DNA from: Thalassobius sp047123305
Lineage (GTDB): Bacteria; Pseudomonadota; Alphaproteobacteria; Rhodobacterales; Rhodobacteraceae
Assembly: GCF_047123305.1 (NCBI RefSeq)
Contig: NZ_CP138918.1
Coordinates: forward strand, 3,782,001-3,846,000
DNA: 64,000 bases
Reading direction: 5' to 3'
The translations under genes and the position numbers were made by a program. Positions 49,730 through 57,948 of this stretch are shown here, piece by piece. The notes below the pieces were generated by a model. That model was not told the DNA's origin and did not search any database. It worked only from the letters and a program-made list of their open reading frames with translations. The stretch's first letter is position 1, and each line of letters opens with the position of its first letter.

Positions 49730-51334
49730 TTACATCCTAAACACACCAAAGGTGGTGTCTTCGATCGGGGCGTTCAGCGAGGCTGAGAGCGACAGCGCCA
49801 GCACTTCGCGGGTTTTGCGCGGGTCAATCACGCCGTCATCCCACAGACGCGCCGAGGCGTAGAGCGGGTGGCTTTGTTCTTCGAACATGTCGATGGTGGG
49901 CTGTTTGAACGCGGCCTCTTCCTCGGCCGACCAAGTGCCGCCCTGCCGTTCGATGCCGTCGCGTTTCACCGTCGCCAGCACGCCCGCCGCCTGTTCGCCG
50001 CCCATCACCGAGATGCGCGAGTTTGGCCAGGTCCACAGGAACCGCGGGGAATAGGCGCGACCTGCCATGCCGTAGTTGCCTGCCCCAAACGAGCCGCCCA
50101 CCAGCATGGTGATTTTCGGCACTTTGGTGGAGGCCACGGCGGTCACCATCTTGGCGCCGTGCCGGGCGATGCCTTCGTTTTCGTATTTGCGCCCCACCAT
50201 GAAGCCGGTGATGTTCTGCAGGAAGACCAGCGGGATTTTGCGCTGGCTGCAAAGCTCGACAAAATGCGCGCCTTTTTGCGCCGCCTCGGAAAACAGTACG
50301 CCGTTGTTGGCAATGATCCCGACCGGGCAGCCTTTGACATGGGCAAAGCCTGTGACCAGCGTTTCACCGAAGCGCGGCTTGAACTCATCAAAGCGCGAGC
50401 CATCAACGGTGCGGGCAATGACTTCGCGGATGTCATAAGGCGTGCGCAGATCACCGGGGACCACGCCAAAGATCTCTTCGGGATCATAGGCAGGTTCTTC
50501 CGGGGTAGCCCACTCCACCGTGGCCGGGCGACGGCGGTTCAGATGGCTGACAGAGCGGCGCGCCAGCGCCAGCGCGTGGGCGTCATCCTCGGCCAGATAA
50601 TCCGCGACACCAGACAGGCGCGTGTGCACATCACCGCCACCCAGATCCTCAGCACTGACCACTTCGCCGGTTGCCGCCTTTACCAGCGGCGGACCAGCCA
50701 GGAAGATGGTGCCCTGTTCCTTCACGATGATGGTGACATCCGACATGGCGGGCACATAGGCGCCGCCTGCGGTGCAGGAGCCCATGACCACCGCGATCTG
50801 CGGGATACCCTTGGCCGACATATTGGCCTGATTGTAGAAAATCCGGCCAAAGTGGTCGCGGTCCGGGAACACCTCATCCTGCTGCGGCAGGTTGGCGCCG
50901 CCACTGTCGACCAGATAGATACAGGGCAGATTGTTCTGCTCGGCAATTTCCTGGGCGCGCAGGTGTTTTTTCACCGACATCGGGAAATAGGTGCCGCCTT
51001 TGACGGTGGCGTCATTGCAGACAATCATACAATCCACACCGCTGACCCGGCCAATACCTGCGATCACACCCGCCGAGGGCGCGGCGTTGTCATACATGTT
51101 GAAGGCCGCTGTTGCGCCGATTTCCAAGAAGGGCGAGCCGGGATCGAGCAGGTTCGCCACCCGACGGCGCGGCAGCATTTTGCCACGGCTTTCATGACGG
51201 GCGCGGGACCGTTCGCCGCCCCCCAAACGCGCCGCCTCGGCTGCGTCGTCAATGACCTCCAGCGCCTCTTGATGCGCTTTCACATTGGCTTTGAAACCTT
51301 CGGAGGAGGGCAAAGCGTTGGATTTCAGTTTCAT
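49730..51334 (-). CDS. mccB: Methylcrotonyl-CoA carboxylase, carboxyltransferase beta subunit
   Basis: 534 residues, crotonase-fold carboxyltransferase with both N- and C-halves (VIAGIGRVSGVDCMIVCND, GGANLPQQDEVFPDRDHFGR, GSFGAGNYGMAGRAYSPRF). Partner of mccA. The last block, GAGNYGM, is typical of methylcrotonyl- rather than propionyl-CoA carboxylases. Confidence 0.94.
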   Translation of the reverse strand: MKLKSNALPSSEGFKANVKAHQEALEVIDDAAEAARLGGGERSRARHESRGKMLPRRRVANLLDPGSPFLEIGATAAFNMYDNAAPSAGVIAGIGRVSGVDCMIVCNDATVKGGTYFPMSVKKHLRAQEIAEQNNLPCIYLVDSGGANLPQQDEVFPDRDHFGRIFYNQANMSAKGIPQIAVVMGSCTAGGAYVPAMSDVTIIVKEQGTIFLAGPPLVKAATGEVVSAEDLGGGDVHTRLSGVADYLAEDDAHALALARRSVSHLNRRRPATVEWATPEEPAYDPEEIFGVVPGDLRTPYDIREVIARTVDGSRFDEFKPRFGETLVTGFAHVKGCPVGIIANNGVLFSEAAQKGAHFVELCSQRKIPLVFLQNITGFMVGRKYENEGIARHGAKMVTAVASTKVPKITMLVGGSFGAGNYGMAGRAYSPRFLWTWPNSRISVMGGEQAAGVLATVKRDGIERQGGTWSAEEEAAFKQPTIDMFEEQSHPLYASARLWDDGVIDPRKTREVLALSLSASLNAPIEDTTFGVFRM

Positions 51335-51363
51335 TGCGGTCTCCTAAGTTTAGCGGTGTGTTG

Positions 51364-51408
51364 CCCGGCCAAGCCGGGCCGCGCCCGACCCTCCCCATGG
51401 GAGGGCGC
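51364..51408. repeat. Two adjacent GC-rich hairpins in the mccB-ligase gap
   Basis: CCCGGC-CAA-GCCGGG (51364-51378) is followed by GCGCCC ... GGGCGC (51381-51408) enclosing CCTCCCCATGGGAGG. They occupy the 188-base gap between the ligase and mccB genes; no T-tract. Possibly a processing or attenuation signal. Confidence 0.5.
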
Positions 51409-51522
51409 ATTGCAGCTGATTGATGATCTCACCCAGTGGTGCGCGCGCTGATGTGTCGTGATCCTTCGAAGACAGGACATGCCCTCCCAGGATCGGGCGC
51501 AGCCCTGTGTTTCGCGTCTTCC

Positions 51523-53091
51523 TCATCCCAACTCCTCCGCCGCGCGCGCTTTCAGCGCTTTGCGGATCACCTTGCCGGTGACGGTCATCGGCAATTCGTC
51601 GAGAAAGGCGATTTCGCGGGGATAAGCGTGTTTGGCGATGCGGGCCTTGGCAAAGTCCTGCAGTTCGCGCGCCAGAGCATCCGAGGCCGCGAAATCTGGT
51701 TTCAGCACCACATAGGCCTTCACGATCTCGGTGCGCAGATCGTCAGGCTTGCCGACAACACCAACCGTCGCGACGGCGGGATGTTTCAGCAAGCCGTCCT
51801 CAATCTCGCTTGGCCCGATCCGGTAGCCGGCGGAGGTGATCACATCATCCTCACGGCCAACAAAGCGCAGGAAGTCCCCGTCCCAAATGCCGCGATCACC
51901 GGTCAGCATCCAGTCGCCATGGAACTTCTCGGCCGTTGCTTCGGGACGGTTCCAGTACTCCAACATCATCGAGGCCGCGCCGCGTTTGATCGCAACGTCG
52001 CCTTCGCCCGTGGTCAACTGTCCGTTGCCATCCAGAATGCCAATCTCGAACCCCGGAGCCGGTTTACCAATGCAGCCCGGGCGCGGCTCAAACAGCGCCG
52101 CACATGCCGAGGCCACCATGTTGCATTCGGTCTGGCCGTAAAACTCATTGATCGCCACGCCAAAAGCCGCCTGCCCCCAGTCCAGCATTTCAGCCCCCAG
52201 AGGTTCGCCGCCGCTGCCGACGGTGCGCAATCCGGCGATCACCGCGCCTTCCGCCTTCAGCATCCGCAACGCGGTGGGTGGGAAAAAGACGTTGCGCACC
52301 GTGCCTTCGGCGATGATGCGCTGGCATTCTTCGGTCGAGAACTTGGCCATTCGGGCCGCCACAACCGGCACGCCCAGCGCAAGGCCTGGCATCAAGACAT
52401 CAAACATGCCACCGATCCAGGCCCAATCCGCGGGGGTCCAGATACAGTCCCCTTCAGCCCCAAGGAAATCATGGCTGACCTCCACGCCGGGCAAGTGACC
52501 GATCAACATGCGATGCGCATGCAAGGCACCCTTTGGCGCGCCGGTGGTGCCGGAGGTGTAGATCAACACCGCCGGATCTTCGGCGCCCGTGTCCACCGTC
52601 TCAAACCCTGCCTGTGGCAGGTCTGCGGTTTCCGGCACCAGCGCCTGCCGGCCCTGCCCCGTCAGCCATTCAGTCAGCCCCTCGGTGCCTTCCTCATCTG
52701 CGATGACCAAGGCAACACCGGCGTCTTCCAGACGGGTGATCAGCGCCTCAACGCCAAACAGCTTGAACAGCGGGATCGAGATTGCACCGATTTTCCAAGC
52801 AGCAATATGCGCCGCGGCGGTCCAGGCCGACTGGGTGCGCAACACGCCGACACGGTCACCGCGCTGCACGCCCCGGGCCACCAGACCGTGGGCCAGTGCA
52901 TCCGCCATCCGGCGCAGCTCGCCATAGCTGGTGTTCACCGCCGCGCCCGCCGAGACATCGCGGATCGCCACCCGATCCGGCGCGCGGGCGGCCCAGTCAT
53001 CACAGACCTGCGCCGCCATATTCACCCGCTCTGGGATGTCCCAGCGGAAGTCCCGGATCAAAGCCCCGTAGCTGTCGCTGCGTTTCAACAT
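51523..53091 (-). CDS. AMP-forming acyl-CoA synthetase
   Basis: 522 residues, ANL family. YTSGTTGAPKGALHAH is the P-loop, EFYGQTECN the A5 block, TGDRGIWDGDFLRFVGREDD A7-A8 and the C-terminal Lys lies in TVTGKVIRKALK. It activates a carboxylic acid, perhaps a short branched-chain acid feeding the pathway. It begins 4 nt after ivd. Confidence 0.9.
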   Translation of the reverse strand: MLKRSDSYGALIRDFRWDIPERVNMAAQVCDDWAARAPDRVAIRDVSAGAAVNTSYGELRRMADALAHGLVARGVQRGDRVGVLRTQSAWTAAAHIAAWKIGAISIPLFKLFGVEALITRLEDAGVALVIADEEGTEGLTEWLTGQGRQALVPETADLPQAGFETVDTGAEDPAVLIYTSGTTGAPKGALHAHRMLIGHLPGVEVSHDFLGAEGDCIWTPADWAWIGGMFDVLMPGLALGVPVVAARMAKFSTEECQRIIAEGTVRNVFFPPTALRMLKAEGAVIAGLRTVGSGGEPLGAEMLDWGQAAFGVAINEFYGQTECNMVASACAALFEPRPGCIGKPAPGFEIGILDGNGQLTTGEGDVAIKRGAASMMLEYWNRPEATAEKFHGDWMLTGDRGIWDGDFLRFVGREDDVITSAGYRIGPSEIEDGLLKHPAVATVGVVGKPDDLRTEIVKAYVVLKPDFAASDALARELQDFAKARIAKHAYPREIAFLDELPMTVTGKVIRKALKARAAEELG

Positions 53092-53095
53092 CGGA

Positions 53096-54259
53096 TCAGC
53101 GCATCGCGCCCATCAACTCGCGACCCACCAGCATGCGCCGGATCTCGGAGGTGCCCGCGCCAATCTCCATCAGCTTGGCATCCCGGAAGATCCGCGCCAC
53201 CGGCGCATCCGCCAGGAAACCCGCGCCGCCAAAGGCCTGCACCGCCTGATGCGCCACGGTCATGGCTTCTTCCGAGGCATAAAGACAACAGGCCGCCGCA
53301 TCCTGACGGGTTACCGCGCCACGATCACAGGCCTTGGCCACTTCGTAGACATAGGCCCGGGCCGAGTTCATCTTGGTGTACATATCGGCGATCTTGCCCT
53401 GCATCAGCTGGAAGTCCCCGATCGATTGGCCGAACTGCTTGCGCTCCACCATATAGGGCATGACCTCATCCATGCAGCCGGCCATGATACCGGTGCCGAT
53501 GCCAGCCAGAACCACCCGTTCGTAGTCGAGGCCCGACATCAGAACGCGCACACCTTTGCCTTCTTCGCCCAGCACGTTTTCAAACGGCACCTCAACATTG
53601 TCAAAGATCAGCTCGGCCGTGTTGGACCCCCGCATGCCCAGCTTGTCAAAATGCGGGCTGGTGGAGAAACCGGTCATCTCTTTTTCAACGATAAAGGCAG
53701 TGATGCCTTTGCTGCCCGCGTCGGGATCGGTCTTGGCATAGACCACCAAAGTGTCGGCGTCCGGTCCGTTGGTGATCCAGTATTTGTTGCCGTTCAGCAC
53801 GTAATAGCCGTTGCGCTTCTCAGCCTTCAGCTTCATCGACACAACGTCCGAGCCCGCCGAGGGCTCCGACATGGCCAGCGCGCCAACATGCTCCCCCGAG
53901 ATCAGACCCGGCAGGTACTTGCGGCGCTGCTCATCCGAGCCGTTCAGCTTGATCTGGTTCACACAAAGGTTGGAATGCGCGCCATAAGACAGCGAGACCG
54001 AGGCCGACACCCGCGCCAGTTCTTCCACCACAATGGTGTGTGCCAGATAGGACATGCCCGCGCCGCCAAATTCTTCCGGCACGGTGACCCCCAATAGGCC
54101 CAGCTCGCCCATTTCCTGCCACAGCTCGTTGGGGAATTCGTTTTTCGCGTCGATCTCGGCCGCCAGCGGCTTCACCCGCTCCTGCGCCCAACGATGCACC
54201 ATGTCACGCAGCGCGTTGACGTCTTCGCCCAGATCAAAATTCATCACCGCATTGAACAT
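53096..54259 (-). CDS. ivd: Isovaleryl-CoA dehydrogenase
   Basis: 387 residues, FAD-dependent acyl-CoA dehydrogenase. The catalytic Glu lies in LDYERVVLAGIGTG, the position used by IVD (human Glu254) and not the C-terminal position of medium-chain enzymes. YGAHSNLCVNQI and MSEPSAGSDVVSM bind FAD/substrate. First gene of the leucine operon. GGAGGAG precedes the ATG at 54259. Confidence 0.94.
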   Translation of the reverse strand: MFNAVMNFDLGEDVNALRDMVHRWAQERVKPLAAEIDAKNEFPNELWQEMGELGLLGVTVPEEFGGAGMSYLAHTIVVEELARVSASVSLSYGAHSNLCVNQIKLNGSDEQRRKYLPGLISGEHVGALAMSEPSAGSDVVSMKLKAEKRNGYYVLNGNKYWITNGPDADTLVVYAKTDPDAGSKGITAFIVEKEMTGFSTSPHFDKLGMRGSNTAELIFDNVEVPFENVLGEEGKGVRVLMSGLDYERVVLAGIGTGIMAGCMDEVMPYMVERKQFGQSIGDFQLMQGKIADMYTKMNSARAYVYEVAKACDRGAVTRQDAAACCLYASEEAMTVAHQAVQAFGGAGFLADAPVARIFRDAKLMEIGAGTSEIRRMLVGRELMGAMR

Positions 54260-54284
54260 GTGCCGGCTCCTCCACCGCATTTAA

Positions 54285-54328
54285 TGAACAGTTGTTCAAT
54301 AAATGCCGAACAAAGTGAGTCGCGTCAA
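54285..54328 (-). promoter_or_regulatory. ivd promoter region with 6-2-6 operator palindrome
   Basis: TGAACA-GT-TGTTCA (54285-54298) is a perfect palindrome. A possible -35, TTGACG on the minus strand, is at 54328-54323; the -10 is AT-rich but not clear. The palindrome would cover the -10/+1 area, as expected for a repressor. The half-site spacing suits a TetR-family regulator; none is encoded in the window. Confidence 0.55.
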
Positions 54329-54370
54329 GCGCACGCGCTCCGCATCGCGCTACGGCGACGTCACGTCCTT

Positions 54371-54428
54371 TCAATGATCTACAAATACTCTGGGGGAATT
54401 GGCCGTCAGGCCAAGGGGGCGAAGCCCC
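54371..54428 (-). repeat. Dispersed intergenic element, copy D, with two hairpins
   Basis: CCCCCAGAGTATTTGTAGAT (minus strand) is followed by TTGGCC-GTCA-GGCCAA (54399-54414) and GGGGC-GAA-GCCCC (54416-54428). It lies 49 bases after the DegT-type gene stop and may end that transcript. Confidence 0.6.
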
Positions 54429-54476
54429 AATCAGACCAACGTGCAACACCCTGATCGCACCAGATCGCTCCGGCCC

Positions 54477-55670
54477 TCAGCCCGCCTGATAAACGGCGGC
54501 GACCTCAGCGCGGATAATCCGCGCGACCAGGGCGCAGTCCTCGACCGTAAAAGTCAGCGGCAACCGCATGTCCACAATGCCTTTCAGCACCCGGTCTGAC
54601 GCCGGCATTGGCGTGGCTTCAACATAGCGCCAGCTGTCATACCGGCTGGTAAAACCGTTGGGCTCGGCGCCGCCAAACCATTTCAGTTCGACCCCGCGGG
54701 ACAGGCAGCGTTGCAAAACCGCGTCGATCTGATCCTCGCGCCAGTCCAGCAACAGGAACTGGATCGAGGACCCGACATAGGTTTCGGCCTTGGGCCGTTC
54801 GATCACCGTCAGACCAGGCGTGTCACGCAGACCAGCTTCGACCACCTGATAGCGCTCATTCCAGCGCGCCACCTGCCGGTCCAAATCGCGCAGCTGCGGT
54901 CGCAGGATTGCCGCGCGCAGATGATCCATGCGGCCCGACACATTGGGCGTGTCGTATTTCACGTCCTCAAACACCTCCGGCGCAGGGGCCGCAAGGTGGC
55001 GATCATAAAGCATATAGGACCCCGACAGCATCACCGCGCGGGCCATAACCTGCGGGTCATCCGTGATCAGCAAGCCCCCTTCGCCCGAATTCAAATGCTT
55101 GTAGGTCTGAGTCGAATAGCACCCGATCACCCCGTCAGTGCCGCTCAACCGCCCGTTCCAGCCCGCGCCCATCGTGTGGGCGCAGTCTTCGATGACCTGA
55201 ATGCCCTGAGCCTGGCAAATCGCCATCAGCCGATCCATATCACAGAGATGTCCACGCATATGGCTGAGCATCAGCACCGAGGCCTGATCTGCCTTGGCCT
55301 CCAGATCCGCCAGATCGATCACCAGATCCTCGGTCACGCCCACAAACACCGGCACGGCGCCGACGGCGGCAATGGCGCCGGGTACAGGGGCCAATGTGAA
55401 AGCATTGGTCAGCACCTTATCGCCAGGCTTAACGTCCAGTGCCCGCAAAGCACAGCCCAGCGCATAACCGCCCGAAGCCAGCGCCAAGGCATAGCTGCTG
55501 CCCATTGCTGCCGCGAACTCCTGTTCCAGCAGGGCAACCTCGCCCGCCTCGCCTTCCGCTACGTTGTAACGATGCAGCCGGCCTGAGCGCATGACAGCGA
55601 CTGCGGCCTCAATCGCCTCTTCGGGGATCGGCTCTTGCTGGGTGAAGTTTCCGGTAAAGCGTTCTGTCAT
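54477..55670 (-). CDS. DegT/DnrJ/EryC1-type aminotransferase
   Basis: 397 residues, PLP-dependent fold type I. The Schiff-base Lys is in STQTYKHLNSGEGGLL, and EDCAHTMGAGWNG is the family's Asp/His block. Members aminate nucleotide-linked keto sugars or form other sugar amines; no sugar-nucleotide genes adjoin, apart from glmU/glmS 1 kb away, so the substrate is open. gph lies upstream on the same strand. Confidence 0.87.
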   Translation of the reverse strand: MTERFTGNFTQQEPIPEEAIEAAVAVMRSGRLHRYNVAEGEAGEVALLEQEFAAAMGSSYALALASGGYALGCALRALDVKPGDKVLTNAFTLAPVPGAIAAVGAVPVFVGVTEDLVIDLADLEAKADQASVLMLSHMRGHLCDMDRLMAICQAQGIQVIEDCAHTMGAGWNGRLSGTDGVIGCYSTQTYKHLNSGEGGLLITDDPQVMARAVMLSGSYMLYDRHLAAPAPEVFEDVKYDTPNVSGRMDHLRAAILRPQLRDLDRQVARWNERYQVVEAGLRDTPGLTVIERPKAETYVGSSIQFLLLDWREDQIDAVLQRCLSRGVELKWFGGAEPNGFTSRYDSWRYVEATPMPASDRVLKGIVDMRLPLTFTVEDCALVARIIRAEVAAVYQAG

Positions 55671-55713
55671 AGGGATTGTTCTGACCGTTTGATCAAATCA
55701 GGTCAATGCCCTC

Positions 55714-56400
55714 TTATCCGGCCAGAACCTCTGGCAGCCCGATCAGCCGTGCCACCTCTGCGTCCAGAGCATCGTAGTGATCGATCAGCCCTTCCGGCTT
55801 TAGCGCCTCTACACCGCGGCCAGCAGGGCCAAAGGTCACAAGGATGCAAGGCACGCCCAGCGCCTCGGCCGTTTTACGGTCCGTTATCGTGTCACCGATA
55901 AGAACGCATTGCGCCGGATCGCCGCCCGCTCGCTTGGCCGCCTCGACCAGCGGCGCTGGATCGGGTTTGCGCACAGGTAGGGTATCCGCCCCAATGAGCG
56001 AGGAAAATTCGCTGCGCACACCAAGGCGGGTCATCAGCTCCTCAGCCAATGCGGCAGGTTTGTTGGTGCAAATGCCCACCTTGTAGCCAGCTACCTTCAA
56101 CCGCCCCACGGCCTCCATCGCGCCGGGGTAAAGCGTGGTGTGGGTGTCAATCGCCTCTCGGTACGCTTCAATAAACGGCAGGTAGTTGGCCTCGACTCCT
56201 GCGGCCACATCAGCCAGCCCAACCCGACCAAAGCCCAGTTTCAACATGGCCCGCCCACCATGAAATGCGGTTTCTGCATCCGCCACCGGATCCAGCAGGT
56301 CACCATGCCCCAAGGCGCGGAACCGGCTATTGGCCGCTGCAATCAGATCTGCGCTTGTGTCGGCCAAAGTGCCATCCAGATCAAAGATCACCGTTTTCAT
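55714..56400 (-). CDS. gph: Phosphoglycolate phosphatase-like HAD hydrolase
   Basis: 228 residues. DLDGTLADTSADL is HAD motif I; ICTNKPAALAEEL motif II; motif III/IV are in KPDPAPLVEAAKR and LIGDTITD. It removes 2-phosphoglycolate formed in oxygenation or DNA repair. Divergent from glmU, 43 nt upstream of the DegT gene. Confidence 0.88.
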   Translation of the reverse strand: MKTVIFDLDGTLADTSADLIAAANSRFRALGHGDLLDPVADAETAFHGGRAMLKLGFGRVGLADVAAGVEANYLPFIEAYREAIDTHTTLYPGAMEAVGRLKVAGYKVGICTNKPAALAEELMTRLGVRSEFSSLIGADTLPVRKPDPAPLVEAAKRAGGDPAQCVLIGDTITDRKTAEALGVPCILVTFGPAGRGVEALKPEGLIDHYDALDAEVARLIGLPEVLAG

Positions 56401-56474
56401 TCTTGGTTCCTCGATTTAATACCAATTGGCAAAGATCCGCGCAGGTGGCGGGACGGCATGTTGCAGGGCGCAAT

Positions 56475-56523
56475 CACAAGTGACCAGAGCCGGTCTTGCG
56501 CCACTTGTGCAAGCGGATAAAAC
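56475..56523 (+). promoter_or_regulatory. glmU promoter region with 8-bp inverted repeat
   Basis: CACAAGTG (56475-56482) and CACTTGTG (56502-56509) form an inverted repeat with a 19-nt spacer. A possible promoter, TTGCGC (56496-56501) with N16 and TAAAAC (56518-56523), overlaps the right arm, so the repeat could be an operator. Confidence 0.45.
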
Positions 56524-56567
56524 CTGCGCAACACAAATACAAAGAATAATTCCGGAGTGAGGACAGC

Positions 56568-57947
56568 ATGAGCACGGCACTTGTCATTTTGGCTGCAGGC
56601 ATGGGCACCCGCATGAACTCGGACCTTCCGAAGGTTCTGCACAAGATCGCAGGCGCACCGTTGCTGGTGCACGCCATGAAATCCGGTGCTGCAGTGGAGC
56701 CTGAAAAACTGGTTGTTGTGGCCGGTCACGGGGCCGATTTGGTCAGCAAGGCCGCCAAGGATTGGGACGACCGCGCCGAAGTGGTGCTGCAGGAAGAGCA
56801 GCAAGGCACCGGTCATGCGGTGCTGATGGCCCGCGACGCGCTGGCCGATTTTGAGGGCGATGTGATCGTGCTTTACGGCGACACGCCCTTCATTCAGCCT
56901 GAAACCATTGAACGTATGGCACAGGCGCGCGCCAAGCATGATGTGGTCATCCTTGGCTTTGAACCCGAAGATCCCGCCCGCTACGGCCGGTTGATCATGG
57001 AGGGTGACCAGCTGCAGCGGATCGTCGAATATAAAGACGCCAGTGAGGCGGAGCGCGCGATCACGCTGTGCAATTCCGGTCTGGTGGCGGCGGATGCCAA
57101 GGTACTGTTTGAGCTGCTGGATCAGGTCGGCAATGACAATGCGGCGGGGGAATATTACCTGCCGGACATCGTGGCGATTGCGCAGGACCGTGGTCTTTCG
57201 GCCACCGCAGTCACCTGTGACCCGGCAGAGACGCTAGGTGTTAATGCCCGTGCGGAACTGGCCGAGGCTGAGGCGCTGTTTCAGGCCCGTGCCCGCGCTG
57301 AGGCGCTGGAAAACGGTGTGACCCTGCAAGCCCCCGAAACCGTCTTTTTCGCCCATGACACCTATGTGGGCCGCGATACGGTGATTGAACCCAATGTGGT
57401 CTTTGGCCCCGGTGTGACCGTTGAGTCCGGCGCAGAAATCCGCGCCTTTTCCCATCTGGAGGGCTGCCACGTCAGCCAAGGCGCGCAGGTCGGCCCCTAC
57501 GCCCGTCTGCGCCCCGGTGCAGAACTGGCCGAGAAGGTGCGCATCGGCAACTTCGTTGAGGTCAAAAACGCCGTGCTGGACGAGGGTGCAAAGGTCAATC
57601 ACCTGAGCTACATCGGCGATGCCTCTGTCGGGGCGGAGACCAACATCGGTGCGGGCACCATCACCTGCAACTATGACGGTGTGCTGAAACACCGGACCGA
57701 GATTGGCAACCATGCCTTCATCGGCTCCAACACCATGCTGGTGGCCCCGGTGAAGGTCGGCAACCGCGCGATGACCGGCTCGGGCTCTGTCATTACGAAA
57801 AACGTGGAAGCAGACGCGCTGGCCGTGGCCCGCGCCCGTCAGGAAAACAAACCCGGCTTTGCCAGCAAGCTCTATGACATGCTGCTGGCCAAAAAAGCCA
57901 AACGCGACGCTGCAAAAGCGGCTGAGAAATCTGAAGGGAACCAATAA
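56568..57947 (+). CDS. glmU: Bifunctional N-acetylglucosamine-1-phosphate uridyltransferase / glucosamine-1-phosphate acetyltransferase
   Basis: 459 residues. The N-terminal uridyltransferase domain has LAAGMGTRMNSDLPKVLH, and the C-terminal half is a left-handed beta-helix acetyltransferase (GRDTVIEPNVVFGPGVTVES ... GAGTITCNYDG). It makes UDP-GlcNAc for peptidoglycan and LPS. GGAGTGAGGA precedes the ATG; glmS follows after 1 nt. Confidence 0.96.
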   Translation: MSTALVILAAGMGTRMNSDLPKVLHKIAGAPLLVHAMKSGAAVEPEKLVVVAGHGADLVSKAAKDWDDRAEVVLQEEQQGTGHAVLMARDALADFEGDVIVLYGDTPFIQPETIERMAQARAKHDVVILGFEPEDPARYGRLIMEGDQLQRIVEYKDASEAERAITLCNSGLVAADAKVLFELLDQVGNDNAAGEYYLPDIVAIAQDRGLSATAVTCDPAETLGVNARAELAEAEALFQARARAEALENGVTLQAPETVFFAHDTYVGRDTVIEPNVVFGPGVTVESGAEIRAFSHLEGCHVSQGAQVGPYARLRPGAELAEKVRIGNFVEVKNAVLDEGAKVNHLSYIGDASVGAETNIGAGTITCNYDGVLKHRTEIGNHAFIGSNTMLVAPVKVGNRAMTGSGSVITKNVEADALAVARARQENKPGFASKLYDMLLAKKAKRDAAKAAEKSEGNQ

Positions 57948-57948
57948 G

